This document shows positions 18,403 to 27,721 of a DNA stretch of 60,344 bases, in pieces (within the stretch, counting starts at the first letter, position 1; the number at the start of each line of letters is the position of its first letter). A program made the position numbers and the translations under genes. Below the pieces are notes generated by a model. The model searched no databases and was not told where the DNA came from. It saw nothing but the letters and a program-made list of their open reading frames with translations. Source of the DNA: Pseudomonadota bacterium. Lineage in GTDB: Bacteria; Pseudomonadota; Gammaproteobacteria; Competibacterales; Competibacteraceae. Where the stretch lies: NCBI GenBank assembly GCA_022709365.1, contig JAKLIY010000026.1:1-60344 (forward strand), in the 5' to 3' direction.

Positions 18403-19341
18403 ATGAAAAAAAGTCTGATTTCCTCAGCCATGCTGGCGCTGACTTGTTCCGCCGCCGCCCTCGCCGCCGATCAGCCCCTGAAAGCTGTGGGCGTGTCCAT
18501 GGGCAATATGGGCAATCCGTTCTTCGTCACCCTGGCCAAGGGGGCCGAGGAAAAGGCCAGGGAACTCGGCGGCGACAAAGTCAGAGTCACCGTTGATTCC
18601 GCCGATGACGATCTGGGCAAGCAGACCAACCAGATTGACAACTTCATTTCGGCCGGCGTTGACCTGATCCTGCTGAACCCCGTCCACCCCGAGGGCATCA
18701 TGCCCGCCGTCATGCGGGCCAAGGAAGCGAACATTCCGGTGATCGCCGTGGACGCGGCCGCCGAGGGCGTCAATGCGATGATCACCAGCAACAACGTCCA
18801 GGCTGGCGAAAAAGCCTGTCAGTTCATCGTCGACCGGCTGAAGGGCAAGGGCGATGTGGTCATCATCGACGGTCCGCCCGTCACTGCTGTGACTGACCGG
18901 ATCAAGGGTTGCAAGGCGGTATTCGCGAAAAATCCCGGCATCAAGATTTTGTCCGACAACCAGAACGGCCGGGGCAGCCGCGAAGGGGGTTTGGAGACGA
19001 TGACCAACCTGCTCACCGCGTTCCCCAAGATTGACGCGGTGTTCGCGATCAATGACCCCACTGGCACCGGCGCTGATCTAGCGGCGCGGCAAGCCAAGCG
19101 CACCGAGTTTTTCATCACCGGCGTCGATGGCGCGCCGGTCGCGGTCGAGGCGTTGAAGGACAAGAACAGTCTGTTCCTGGCTACCGCCGCGCAAAATCCG
19201 CTGCAAATGGCCAAGGAAGGGGTCGCCATCGGCTATCAGATCAAGCAGGGCAATGCGCCGAAGGACGCGGTCATTCTGATTCCGGTGGAGTTGATCACCC
19301 GCGAGAACGTCGATAAGTACCAGGGTTGGGTCACGAAGTAA
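18403..19341 (+). CDS. Sugar-binding periplasmic protein, RbsB/FrcB type
   Basis: This 312-residue protein has a signal peptide ending AAALA. The periplasmic-binding-protein type I (LacI-like) fold is clear: GNMGNPFFVTLAKGAEEKA, QIDNFISAGVDLILLNPV, IPVIAVDAAAEG, and FAINDPTGTGADLAA. A strong ribosome binding site (TAGGAGG at 18390-18396) precedes ATG 18403. The sequence and the neighbouring fructokinase-like kinase resemble fructose uptake systems of the frcBCA type, so fructose or a related sugar is the best guess (inference). Confidence 0.9.
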   Translation: MKKSLISSAMLALTCSAAALAADQPLKAVGVSMGNMGNPFFVTLAKGAEEKARELGGDKVRVTVDSADDDLGKQTNQIDNFISAGVDLILLNPVHPEGIMPAVMRAKEANIPVIAVDAAAEGVNAMITSNNVQAGEKACQFIVDRLKGKGDVVIIDGPPVTAVTDRIKGCKAVFAKNPGIKILSDNQNGRGSREGGLETMTNLLTAFPKIDAVFAINDPTGTGADLAARQAKRTEFFITGVDGAPVAVEALKDKNSLFLATAAQNPLQMAKEGVAIGYQIKQGNAPKDAVILIPVELITRENVDKYQGWVTK

Positions 19342-19361
19342 GCGGATATCTCCATCCTGAT

Positions 19362-19381
19362 CCTCCCCCGTGTGGGGGAGG
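19362..19381. repeat. GC-rich palindromic element between binding-protein and kinase genes
   Basis: CCTCCCCC and GGGGGAGG form a perfect 8-bp stem around GTGT. No T-run follows, so it is not a good terminator. It resembles the palindromic cores inside purL (29948-29968) and inside the Hsp70 gene near 44344, and is probably a solo copy of the same repeat family. In an operon it could stabilise the upstream mRNA. Confidence 0.5.
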
Positions 19382-19421
19382 GATGAAGGTTCATCCACTC
19401 CTGTTCACGAGGTCTCCACGC

Positions 19422-20411
19422 ATGGCGCAAGCAATCTGTCTGGGCGAACTGTTAATCGATTTTGTTCCCACCGTGACCGGTACCGGTCTGATCGACGCGC
19501 CGGCCTTTATCAAGGCGCCGGGCGGCGCGCCGGGCAACGTCGCGGTCGGGCTGGCGCGACTTGGCGTGCAAAGCGCGTTCATGGGCAAGGTCGGTGATGA
19601 TGTTTTCGGCCATTTCCTGGCGCAGACGCTGGCGGATACCGGCGTGGACGTTCGTCCGTTGCGGTTCTCGGCGGAAGCCCGTACCGCGCTGGCGTTCGTC
19701 TCTTTGCGAGCGGATGGCGAACGGGAGTTCATGTTTTATCGCCACCCCAGCGCCGACATGCTGTTCAATCCCCGCGAGGTCGATGTTGAGGCGATCCAGC
19801 AGGCCAAACTCCTGCATTTCGGCTCGATCAGCCTGATTGGCGAACCGTCGCGCAGCGCGACGCTCTATGCCGTCGATACGGCCCGTGACGCAGGCTGCCT
19901 GATTTCCTACGATCCTAACCTGCGCTTGCCGCTGTGGCCGGATGCGGAGGCAGCGCGAAACGGAATGTTACTGGGATTGAAGAAAGCGCACGTCGTTAAG
20001 CTCAGTGATGACGAAAGCGAGTTTTTGACGGGATTTAGTGACTTGGAAACAGCGCGTCAGGCGCTCTGGCACGATGACTTGAAGCTGATGGTGGTGACGC
20101 GGGGTCGGGCCGGTTGCGTCTATTTCACCCCGGAGTTTTCCGGCGCGGTCGAGAGCTTTACGGTCGAGGCTATTGATGCGACCGGCGCGGGCGATGGATT
20201 TGTAGCGGGCTTGCTGCAAGGCATACTTGCTGATCCGGCAATCATTCAGGATGAAACCCGCTTGCGTGAGTTATGCCGTTTCGCGAATGCGGTCGGAGCC
20301 ATCGCCACCCTGAAGCGCGGCGCGATCCCGGCGCTGCCGGACCGGGAGCAGGTGCGGGAATTTCTGAACAGGGCGATCCCGGATCGGGCAGCCATCGGTA
20401 GTTGTGGTTAA
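19422..20411 (+). CDS. PfkB-family carbohydrate kinase, fructokinase-like
   Basis: This 329-residue cytosolic sugar kinase begins AICLGELLIDFVPT. It carries the N-terminal PfkB signature (APGGAPGNVAVGLARLG, FMGKVGDDVFG) and the C-terminal signature with DATGAGDGFVAGLL, whose Asp is the catalytic base. Overall it is most like fructokinases. Start ATG 19422 has ACGAGGT about 9 bases upstream; the longer frame from 19326 overlaps the previous gene. As the last gene of the sugar-uptake operon it would phosphorylate the imported sugar. Confidence 0.88.
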   Translation: MAQAICLGELLIDFVPTVTGTGLIDAPAFIKAPGGAPGNVAVGLARLGVQSAFMGKVGDDVFGHFLAQTLADTGVDVRPLRFSAEARTALAFVSLRADGEREFMFYRHPSADMLFNPREVDVEAIQQAKLLHFGSISLIGEPSRSATLYAVDTARDAGCLISYDPNLRLPLWPDAEAARNGMLLGLKKAHVVKLSDDESEFLTGFSDLETARQALWHDDLKLMVVTRGRAGCVYFTPEFSGAVESFTVEAIDATGAGDGFVAGLLQGILADPAIIQDETRLRELCRFANAVGAIATLKRGAIPALPDREQVREFLNRAIPDRAAIGSCG

Positions 20412-20624
20412 CGACCACCTTCCCGCTGCAATGTCCGGTAAGAGCAGGCCCACCGCGATCACCCCGTTGATGACGATTAAGGTTGCAGCCAGCGCCCACC
20501 CATGCGTTCGGGTACTCAATACGGTTTGCGGTGGCAGCGCCGTCGCCGCCAGCAGCGCCAATGCGTTGATGATCCACTGAGAGTTAGTGGATAGCGGCAA
20601 GTATAGACTGGAAACGGAACTCGG

Positions 20625-20660
20625 CGTAACGCGAGGTCAAAACGTAACGCGAGGTCAAAA
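20625..20660 (+). repeat. Perfect 18-bp tandem duplication carrying a ribosome binding site
   Basis: CGTAACGCGAGGTCAAAA occurs twice in a row (20625-20642 and 20643-20660). The second copy supplies GAGGT for the LysE-type gene, whose ATG starts on its last base. The first copy is a decoy without a start codon. The rest of the gap 20412-20624 shows no convincing gene. Confidence 0.85.
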
Positions 20661-21280
20661 TGTTATTGTGGTTCAAGGGGATGCTGATCGGATTCGCCAT
20701 TGCTGCGCCGGTTGGGCCGATTGGCCTGCTGTGCATTCAGCGTACCCTGATGCGGGGGCGTTGGTCCGGCGTGCTGTCCGGCCTGGGCGCGGCCAGCGCT
20801 GACGCCCTGTATGGCTGCATCGCCGGCTTCGGGCTGGCGTCACTGGCCGGAGGGTTGCTGGCCTGGCGGACCGAATTGCAGATCGTCGGCGGGCTGTTTC
20901 TGCTCTACCTCGGCTGGCGGACGGGGCAAACTCCGCCGGCTGCTGAACAGGCGCAAGCGCCGCTGACCCGCGCCGGGTTGGCCGGCGATTATCTGTCCAC
21001 CCTGGCGCTCACGGCGACGAATCCAGTTACTATTCTGGCGTTTCTGGGCATTTTCACCGGGTTGGGACTAGCCGCCGAAGGCCGGGACTTTGCCGCAGCG
21101 GGATTACTGGTGCTGGGCGTATTTGCCGGATCGCTGCTGTGGTGGCTGCTGTTGGCGGGCGGTGTCGGATGGCTGCGTGGGCGGTTGACGCTTGGTGCGT
21201 TGCGCTGGGTCAACTGGGCCTCAGGAGGACTCATTGCCAGTTTTGGCGGCTGGGCGCTGCTGACTGCCCTGCGCGGTTGA
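20660..21280 (+). CDS. LysE/RhtB-family amino acid exporter
   Basis: This 206-residue membrane protein has about six hydrophobic segments. It has the LysE-family start FAIAAPVGPIGLLCIQRTL with G-A-x-S-A-D-A-L-Y-G downstream, and the NPVTILAFLGIF segment that follows the central loop. Such proteins export amino acids or small metabolites across the inner membrane; the substrate is unknown. The ribosome binding site lies in a tandem duplication. The gene converges with the carbonic anhydrase gene 9 bases downstream. Confidence 0.88.
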   Translation: MLLWFKGMLIGFAIAAPVGPIGLLCIQRTLMRGRWSGVLSGLGAASADALYGCIAGFGLASLAGGLLAWRTELQIVGGLFLLYLGWRTGQTPPAAEQAQAPLTRAGLAGDYLSTLALTATNPVTILAFLGIFTGLGLAAEGRDFAAAGLLVLGVFAGSLLWWLLLAGGVGWLRGRLTLGALRWVNWASGGLIASFGGWALLTALRG

Positions 21281-21289
21281 TCCCTGGCG

Positions 21290-21835
21290 CTATGGCCGGT
21301 TGCCGCTCATCGCCCGATGCCGTTCCTTCAACCACCGGTAGTTCTGGGCCGAATATTCCAGAAACTCCAACTCTCGGTCGTTCAGGGGCCGAACTTGTTT
21401 GACCGGGCTGCCGACGTAGAGAAATCCGCTCTCCAACACCTTGCCGGGCGGGACGACGCTGCCCGCGCCAATGGTGACTCGCGAACGGACGATGGCCTTG
21501 TCCATCACAATCGTACCCATGCCGATCAGGCAGTAATCCTCGACCGTGCAGGCGTGCAAAATGACCTTGTGACCGACCGTGACATCATTCCCGATCTGCG
21601 TCGGCTGGCCGCCCGGACAGAAACGGCTGTCATGGGTGACATGAATGATCGTGCCATCCTGAATGCTGGTGCGGTCGCCAATCCGGATGCTCTGAATGTC
21701 GCCCCGGACGACGCTCATCGGCCAAATCGAGCTGTCTTGGCCGATTTCGACATCGCCGATGACCAAGGCGCTCTCATCGACATAAGCGGCGGGATGAATG
21801 CGCGGGGTGTGCTGCTCAAAGGAACGAATGGACAT
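21290..21835 (-). CDS. Gamma-carbonic anhydrase family protein
   Basis: This 181-residue left-handed beta-helix protein has hexapeptide repeats (VIGDVEIGQDSSIWPMSVVRGD, quoted in part as motifs). It has the metal-binding His set H65, H68, H89 and H94 (IIHVTH and GHKVILHAC). This is the YrdA/CaiE-type gamma-carbonic anhydrase family, trimeric and cytosolic; many bacterial members have weak or unproven hydratase activity. It starts 29 bases after the gor stop on the same strand. Confidence 0.9.
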   Translation of the reverse strand: MSIRSFEQHTPRIHPAAYVDESALVIGDVEIGQDSSIWPMSVVRGDIQSIRIGDRTSIQDGTIIHVTHDSRFCPGGQPTQIGNDVTVGHKVILHACTVEDYCLIGMGTIVMDKAIVRSRVTIGAGSVVPPGKVLESGFLYVGSPVKQVRPLNDRELEFLEYSAQNYRWLKERHRAMSGNRP

Positions 21836-21864
21836 GGAGCCTCGCTGAAAATCGCTGGAAAACC

Positions 21865-23217
21865 TTAACGCATCGTCACCAGCTCTTCAGCACCGGTGGG
21901 ATGAATGGCTACCGTATCGTCGAAATCTCGTTTAGTCGCCCCCATGCGGATGGCGACCGCGAAGCCTTGCAACATCTCATCTGCCCCTTCGCCGATGAGA
22001 TGGCAACCGACGATCTTTTCCTCCGGGCCGACGCAGACCAGTTTCATCGCCGTCTGGGGCTGGCGGGTGGTAAATGCATGGTACATCGGGCGAAATTGTG
22101 TCTGGTAAATTTTGACCGTGCTGCCGAACTGACTCCGGGCTTCCTCCTCGGTCAGGCCCACGGTGCCTATCGGGGGATGGCTGAAGACCACAGTCGGAAT
22201 GTTCTCATAGGACAAGCGTCGTTCCGGGTGCCCGCCGAACAGGCGGTCCGCCAGCCGACGGCCCGTGGCAATCGCGACCGGGGTCAGATGGAAACGCTCG
22301 GTCACATCGCCAATGGCGTAGACGCCGGGGACATTGGTGTTCTGCAAGGGGTCGGTGGGAATAGAACCGTTTGGCTGCGTCGCTACTCCCGCCGCCGCCA
22401 GATTCAGGGCATTAGTGTTCGGGGCGCGGCCAATGGCCCAGATCAGCGTATCGACATGCAGGACGCTGGCCTGGCCTTCGCAATCCAGGCTGAGCGCGCT
22501 ATTAGCCAGACGCGCCACGGCCCGAACCTGTGTGCGCGTCAGCACGGTGATACCGTCCTCGTGCAGCCGTTCCATCAACTGCTCGCGGAGCAAGGCATCG
22601 AAGGGACGCAAGACCTGATCCTTGCGCACCAGCAGCGTGACCTCGGAACCCAGCGCGTGCAGCATACCCGCCAGCTCGACGGCGATATAACCGCTGCCGA
22701 CGATAGCGGCCCGTGGCGGACAGGACTTTAATTCAAAGAAACCATCCGAAGTGATGCCAAATTCAGCGCCGGACAGTTCGGGAACCTGGGGATGGCCACC
22801 CGTAGCGATCACGATGTGATCAGCCGTGTAGACCTCACCGGTGACGTCCAGGGTGTGAGCGTCTACGAAGCGGCCAAAGCCGCGAATCAGTTCAACTCCG
22901 GCATTAGCCAGATAGCCGAGATACCACTCATTGATGTTGTGAACGAAAGCATCGCGGGCGACTTGTAACTTTCGCCAGTTGAAACCAAAGTAATCCAGCC
23001 GGAACCCATAGCCCGCTGCGTCATCGAGCGCATGGGCGAGATGGGCGGCGTACCACATGATTTTCTTGGGGACGCAACCGACATTAACGCAGGTTCCGCC
23101 GAGCCGTCCCGCTTCGATGAGCGCACAACGGGTGCCGTGACGAGCCGCCTGTTCCGCGACGGACAGTCCGCCGCTGCCGCCGCCGATCACGATGAGATCG
23201 TAATGTTGTTCAGCCAT
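21865..23217 (-). CDS. gor: Glutathione-disulfide reductase
   Basis: This 450-residue FAD/NADPH enzyme reduces oxidised glutathione. The N-terminus has the FAD-binding GGGSGG motif (12-17) and the redox-active pair C43-VNVG-C48. A second Rossmann motif lies at [12 protein letters not shown]. The C-terminal dimerisation domain ends in [17 protein letters not shown], with the catalytic His in IHPT. The length matches bacterial Gor. It lies upstream of the carbonic anhydrase gene and is separated from glgP by a terminator. Confidence 0.95.
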   Translation of the reverse strand: MAEQHYDLIVIGGGSGGLSVAEQAARHGTRCALIEAGRLGGTCVNVGCVPKKIMWYAAHLAHALDDAAGYGFRLDYFGFNWRKLQVARDAFVHNINEWYLGYLANAGVELIRGFGRFVDAHTLDVTGEVYTADHIVIATGGHPQVPELSGAEFGITSDGFFELKSCPPRAAIVGSGYIAVELAGMLHALGSEVTLLVRKDQVLRPFDALLREQLMERLHEDGITVLTRTQVRAVARLANSALSLDCEGQASVLHVDTLIWAIGRAPNTNALNLAAAGVATQPNGSIPTDPLQNTNVPGVYAIGDVTERFHLTPVAIATGRRLADRLFGGHPERRLSYENIPTVVFSHPPIGTVGLTEEEARSQFGSTVKIYQTQFRPMYHAFTTRQPQTAMKLVCVGPEEKIVGCHLIGEGADEMLQGFAVAIRMGATKRDFDDTVAIHPTGAEELVTMR

Positions 23218-23305
23218 GCATCCTCCCTTGGCAAGGGCCTCCTAAGAGTGATTGACTGACATGGGTCTGTCGTATGGATAGCGAGTTTTGATTGATTGTG
23301 ACTAT

Positions 23306-23332
23306 AAAAAATCCCCCCATCACGGGGGGATT
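23306..23332 (-). terminator. Rho-independent terminator of glgP
   Basis: A perfect 9-bp stem (AATCCCCCC at 23310-23318 with GGGGGGATT at 23324-23332) around ATCAC is followed, on the minus strand, by a run of Ts (AAAAAA on the plus strand at 23306-23311). It sits 26 bases beyond the glgP stop. Confidence 0.9.
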
Positions 23333-23357
23333 GTGAAATATCAAGCAGGCTTCACCG

Positions 23358-25874
23358 CTAAATTTCAGCGAGCGGCATCTCCGGCAGTGGCTTGAGCTTC
23401 CAGATTTCCGCGTTGTACTCGCGCATGGTGCGGTCGGTGGAGAACTTACCACTGGTGGCGGTGTTGAGAATGCTCATCCGCGTCCAGCGCTCCTCATCCT
23501 GATAGGCCAGCGCCGCTTGACTCTGTGCGTCGATGAAGACACGCAAATCCGCAATGGTCAGCCACGGATCGTGCGGGCTGGTCAGCGAATGCAGGATCGG
23601 ATCAAAAATGCCCCGCTCAAACTGATTGAAATGGGCGCTTTCCAGCAGATGCATGATCCGGGTGATGTCGGGATCATCATGAATAATGGCGACCGGATTG
23701 TAGCCCTGCCGCCGTTCCTCGACCTGCGGAGCGGTCAGACCGAACAGGAAGAAATTCTCATCGCCGCATTCCTCGCGGATTTCGATGTTGGCGCCATCTA
23801 ACGTGCCGATCGTGACCGCGCCGTTCATCATGAACTTCATGTTGCCGGTGCCTGACGCTTCCTTGCCGGCGGTGGATATCTGTTCGGACAGATCCGTGCC
23901 GGGACAGATCACTTCCATCGCCGACACCCGATAGTTGGGTAGGAACGCCAATTTCAGTCGATCACCCACATCAGGATCGTTATTGATGACCCGGGCCACG
24001 TTATTGGTCAGCTTGATAATCTGCTTGGCCATGTAATAGCCTGGCGCCGCCTTGCCACCAATCAACACACAGCGCGGTGTCCAGTTGGCAGTATCGCCGC
24101 GCTTGATGCGGTCGTAGAGATGGATCACATGCAGGATGTTCAACAACTGGCGCTTGTACTCGTGCATACGCTTGACCTGCACGTCAAATAGCGCCTTGGT
24201 ATTGAACACCACGCCGCAATCCGCTTCGACCAGCGTGGCCAGCCGCACCTTGTTATCGTGCTTGACCTGCCGCCACTTCGCACCGAACTTGGCGTCTTTG
24301 GCGTAGGGAATTAACTTGCGCAACTCGTCGAGGTCGGTGATCCAGCCCGGCCCGATCGTGTCCGTGATCAGTGCATTCAGACCCGGATTGCAACCGGCCA
24401 TCCAGCGCCGTTGCGTCACGCCGTTGGTTTTGTTGTTGAACTTGTCCGGCCACAACTCGTAGAAATCGCGGAACAGCCCCTGCTGCAGCAGTTCTGAATG
24501 CAGCGCCGCCACACCGTTGACCGAGACGCTGCCCACGATGGCCAGGTAGGCCATGCGCACCTGCTGCTCGTACCCTTCCTCAATCAGCGACATGCGTCCC
24601 TGACGTTCGATGTCGCCGGGCCAGCGACGTGCGACCTCAGCCAGGAAGCGGGCGTTGATTTCGTAAATGATGTCCAGGATGCGCGGCAGCAATTGCCGGA
24701 ACAGCCGCACTGGCCAGCGTTCCAGCGCCTCGGGCAGCAGGGTGTGGTTGGTGTAAGCCATGACCTGGCTCGTAATCGTCCAGGACTGATCCCAGCTCAC
24801 GCCATGCTCATCCATCAGCAACCGCATCAGCTCCGCTACGGCAATGGTCGGATGGGTGTCGTTGAGCTGGAAGCAGTTTTTGGCGGCGAATTCGCTGAAA
24901 TCCTCGCCATGGACGCGCACCCACTGCCGCAGGACGTCCTGCAGGCTGGCCGAGGCCAGGAAGTACTGCTGACGTAGCCGCAGTTCCTTGCCGCTCTCGG
25001 TGGCGTCGTTGGGGTAGAGGACCATGGTGATGTTTTCCGCCATGTTCTTGGCGCCCACCGCTTCGGTATAGCTGCCGGCGTTAAAGTCCTCAAGATCAAA
25101 TTCATCGGTCGCCGTCGCCGACCACAGTCGCAGGGTGTTCACCGTCCCATTGCGATAACCGGGAATCGGTGTGTCATAGGGCACGGCCAGTACATCGTGC
25201 GTGTCCACCCAGCGCCAGCCCATTTCGCCATCGGCTTTCATGAACGCTTCATTGCGGCCGCCGTAGCGAACCCGCTGGGTGTACTCTGGCCGCTCCAGTT
25301 CCCACTGGTTGCCATTGCGTAGCCAGTTATCCGGCTCCTCGACCTGGTAGCCGTTCTCGATCTTCTGGCGGAACATGCCATAGACGTAGCGGATGCCGTA
25401 GCCGACTACCGGCAGCCGCAGGGTGGCGCAGCTATCCAGGAAGCAGGCCGCCAGCCGTCCGAGGCCACCATTACCCAGGCCGGCGTCGTTCTCGCATTCA
25501 GCCAGTTCTTCCAGGGTCAGGCCCATTTCATACAGCGCCTTACTCACCGGTTCGGTTACGCCCAGATTCAGCATGGCGTTGCTCAGCGTCCGCCCCATCA
25601 GAAATTCCATCGACAGGTAGTAGGCGCGACGGACACCACCGTCCTGCTCGTAGGCATAGCGGGTGTTCTTCCAGCGCTCCCACAACCGGTCGCGCAGCGT
25701 CAGCACCAGCGCTTCATACATGTAGTAGGCGTACTTGGTATGCCGGTCACGGCCCAGGGTATGGCTGAAATAGCGCCGGAAGTCGGCGGTGATGCTTTTG
25801 GCGTCCATGCCGAGGGGAGGCAGTTCCGTCAGCCAGGCGGCTGGCGTGCTCTTTTCTAGCATTTGAGTGGGCAT
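23358..25874 (-). CDS. glgP: Glycogen/maltodextrin phosphorylase
   Basis: This 838-residue GT35 enzyme releases glucose 1-phosphate from alpha-1,4-glucans. Family blocks are clear: YYLSMEFLMGRTL, NDAGLGNGGLGRLAACFLDS, and RMHEYKRQLLN. The PLP-binding block is EASGTGNMKFMMNGA followed by TIGTLDGANIEI, where the Lys forms the Schiff base. ATG 25874 opens the frame and ATG 25862 is also possible; neither has a strong ribosome binding site. It ends at a clear terminator. GlgP and MalP cannot be told apart here; no other glycogen gene is nearby. Confidence 0.93.
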   Translation of the reverse strand: MPTQMLEKSTPAAWLTELPPLGMDAKSITADFRRYFSHTLGRDRHTKYAYYMYEALVLTLRDRLWERWKNTRYAYEQDGGVRRAYYLSMEFLMGRTLSNAMLNLGVTEPVSKALYEMGLTLEELAECENDAGLGNGGLGRLAACFLDSCATLRLPVVGYGIRYVYGMFRQKIENGYQVEEPDNWLRNGNQWELERPEYTQRVRYGGRNEAFMKADGEMGWRWVDTHDVLAVPYDTPIPGYRNGTVNTLRLWSATATDEFDLEDFNAGSYTEAVGAKNMAENITMVLYPNDATESGKELRLRQQYFLASASLQDVLRQWVRVHGEDFSEFAAKNCFQLNDTHPTIAVAELMRLLMDEHGVSWDQSWTITSQVMAYTNHTLLPEALERWPVRLFRQLLPRILDIIYEINARFLAEVARRWPGDIERQGRMSLIEEGYEQQVRMAYLAIVGSVSVNGVAALHSELLQQGLFRDFYELWPDKFNNKTNGVTQRRWMAGCNPGLNALITDTIGPGWITDLDELRKLIPYAKDAKFGAKWRQVKHDNKVRLATLVEADCGVVFNTKALFDVQVKRMHEYKRQLLNILHVIHLYDRIKRGDTANWTPRCVLIGGKAAPGYYMAKQIIKLTNNVARVINNDPDVGDRLKLAFLPNYRVSAMEVICPGTDLSEQISTAGKEASGTGNMKFMMNGAVTIGTLDGANIEIREECGDENFFLFGLTAPQVEERRQGYNPVAIIHDDPDITRIMHLLESAHFNQFERGIFDPILHSLTSPHDPWLTIADLRVFIDAQSQAALAYQDEERWTRMSILNTATSGKFSTDRTMREYNAEIWKLKPLPEMPLAEI

Positions 25875-25995
25875 GTCGATAGGGTCCGCAGGTGCTCTGA
25901 AGGATCAAAAGCATCCGGCGGGCAGAACCGGCCGGATGACATCGGAAAGGCTTGGGTGATCTTCAGCCACAGCTCTCAATGCGGTCGCCCGCGCG

Positions 25996-26031
25996 CCGAC
26001 TATGGCTGACGTTATGAAAAACCATAGTCGG
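25996..26031. repeat. Inverted repeat upstream of glgP
   Basis: CCGACTATGG (25996-26005) is matched by CCATAGTCGG (26022-26031), a perfect 10-bp stem with a 16-base loop. It lies between a small minus-strand gene and glgP. A GGGATTTTG follows on the plus strand, too weak a T-run for a confident terminator. It may attenuate transcription from the upstream gene into glgP. The remainder of 25875-26124 shows no gene. Confidence 0.5.
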
Positions 26032-26124
26032 GGGATTTTGAATTGCAAGGGTAATGCGCGCAAGATCGCCGGTTGTGGCCAGTTGGGAGCCTGCCGGACC
26101 GGCTTTGCGCGAGCCGCAACGCCT

Positions 26125-26451
26125 TCAGGATCGCGGTTCGAGACAGCAGGCAGCCTGCTCCCGGGTGTAGAAGCAGCCGCAGCGGACGAAGCCGGCAATG
26201 ACGCTGGCCTTGACCGTCGCTACCCGGCCAGTGGGGCCACGATTCAACACTAGATGATCCGGCAGCCCCTCCAGAGCGTGGAACGGCGCCGGGCGGCCGT
26301 CAGCCCAGCAGGAGGGGTAAACTGCGCCCGTGTCGCAGTCCAGGAATCCGGGAGTAAAACCGCGCTGTCGGTTACCCTGGCTCACGCCGCCGGTGCCGGC
26401 AAAGAATCGGTTATCGGCAGCCAGGGTGTGCAATGTGAGCGTCTGCGCCAT
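26125..26451 (-). CDS. Conserved small protein of unknown function
   Basis: This 108-residue protein starts MAQTLTLHTLAADNRFFAG. It contains GTGGVSQGNRQRGFTPGFLD, TGAVYPS, ADGRPAPFHALEGLP and a C-terminal IAGFVRCGCFYTREQAA. The pattern matches small uncharacterised proteobacterial proteins I have seen, but I know no function. Start ATG 26451 is favoured because GAGGG lies about 8 bases upstream; the frame is open to 26484. There is no signal peptide or membrane segment. Four Cys, two of them adjacent near the C-terminus, are notable. Confidence 0.6.
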   Translation of the reverse strand: MAQTLTLHTLAADNRFFAGTGGVSQGNRQRGFTPGFLDCDTGAVYPSCWADGRPAPFHALEGLPDHLVLNRGPTGRVATVKASVIAGFVRCGCFYTREQAACCLEPRS

Positions 26452-26617
26452 AGTGATGCCCTCACGCTCGAGTGGATGAAGCAACTCTCAAATCGATCCC
26501 ACCGGGCGACTGTGGTCAAGATACCACTAGAACTATTTTTTGCCCAAAAGAGACAATTTGTTGCATTTTAGTCTAAGAGTATTGGGCGAGCAAAATCAAG
26601 CGGTGGTGCAAAAAATA

Positions 26618-27721
26618 ATGAAGGCAAGTTTTCATCTGTATGTGGCCTTGTCCGGGCATGGTTTTGGCCATCTGGCGCAAGTTGCGCCGGTGTTGAATGC
26701 ATGGCGACGGCGTTATCTCATGGGGCGGTTGACGGTGCAAAGCGCGTTGCCGGAAACGGTATTGCGCCAGCGCATTGATGGTGAATTCACCGTTGTTGCC
26801 GGTGCTGCCGATTTCGGCATGGTGATGGTTGATGCGCTGGAAGCGAAGGTTGCGGAGAGTCTGGCCGCCTATCGCGCATTCCACGCCGACTGGGCGGCGC
26901 GCTTGGCCTGGCAGGAGCTGTTGTTGCGGGACACCGCGCCGGATGTGCTGCTCGCGGATATTCCCTATCTCACGCTGGCTGCCGCAGCTCGACTGGAGAT
27001 TCCTGCCTTGGCGCTGTGTTCGTTGAACTGGGCGGATATTCTGGCCGGGTATGGGCGGAATGAACCGGATTTGGAGACCTTGCGCGCCCCGATGTTGGCC
27101 GCTTACCAAAGCGCCGTTGCGTTCCTGCAACCCGCGCCGTCCATGCCGATGCCGGAGTTACGGAATACGCAACCCATCGGCCCTATTGCCGCCCTGGGTC
27201 AGAATCAGCGGGCGGTGATCAATCGCCAGTTGGGCTTACGCGGCGATGAGACGCTGGTTTTAATGGGACTGGGCGGAGTGGAGATGCGTCCGTCGCTGGA
27301 GCAGTGGCCGACGCTGCCCGGAGTTTATTGGTTGACTCCGCCCGCCTGGAATGCGGCGCGGTCGGATATGCCGAACTGGGCGGGATTGGTGGATTTGGGC
27401 ATGGTGGATCTCATCCGCTCCTGCGACGTGCTGTTCACCAAACCGGGCTATGGGGCGTTTACCGAGGCGGCTTGCAATGGTGTTCGCGTACTCTACGTGG
27501 CCCGCGACGATTGGCCGGAGGAGCCGTGGCTGAGTCACTGGCTGTTGGAATATGGCAATGGCGTAAAGATCAGCCGTCAACAATTGGTGACTGGCGAATT
27601 ACAGGGACCGTTGCGAGAGTTGCTGACCCAGCCGATTAAACCGCCGGTCACGCCGACCGGGATTGTTGAGGCGGTGGACTGGCTGGAGCGGTTGATCAAT
27701 AGGTCATACAGGCGGCGTTGA
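26618..27721 (+). CDS. GT-B glycosyltransferase-like protein
   Basis: This protein of about 367 residues opens with FHLYVALSGHGFGHLAQ, the glycine/histidine-rich first loop of GT-B enzymes. In the C-terminal half it has LMGLGGVE and SCDVLFTKPGYGAFTEAACNG, matching the nucleotide-sugar-binding region of MurG/UGT-like transferases. Start ATG 26618 was preferred because homology begins there; the frame extends upstream to 26540. No signal or membrane segment is visible. Donor and acceptor are unknown. Its 3' end overlaps a decayed DUF350 gene on the opposite strand. Confidence 0.7.
   Translation: MKASFHLYVALSGHGFGHLAQVAPVLNAWRRRYLMGRLTVQSALPETVLRQRIDGEFTVVAGAADFGMVMVDALEAKVAESLAAYRAFHADWAARLAWQELLLRDTAPDVLLADIPYLTLAAAARLEIPALALCSLNWADILAGYGRNEPDLETLRAPMLAAYQSAVAFLQPAPSMPMPELRNTQPIGPIAALGQNQRAVINRQLGLRGDETLVLMGLGGVEMRPSLEQWPTLPGVYWLTPPAWNAARSDMPNWAGLVDLGMVDLIRSCDVLFTKPGYGAFTEAACNGVRVLYVARDDWPEEPWLSHWLLEYGNGVKISRQQLVTGELQGPLRELLTQPIKPPVTPTGIVEAVDWLERLINRSYRRR

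Noticed and set aside
20271..20600. Minus-strand frame with two hydrophobic segments between the sugar kinase and LysE-type genes
   Set aside because: It starts with TTG, overlaps the kinase gene antisense and has only a vague similarity to small DUF2892-like membrane proteins. A decayed gene is possible but not shown.
26002..26571. Plus-strand frames in the region upstream of the glycosyltransferase-like gene
   Set aside because: They oppose the better supported small minus-strand gene, which has a Shine-Dalgarno sequence and a conserved-looking protein.
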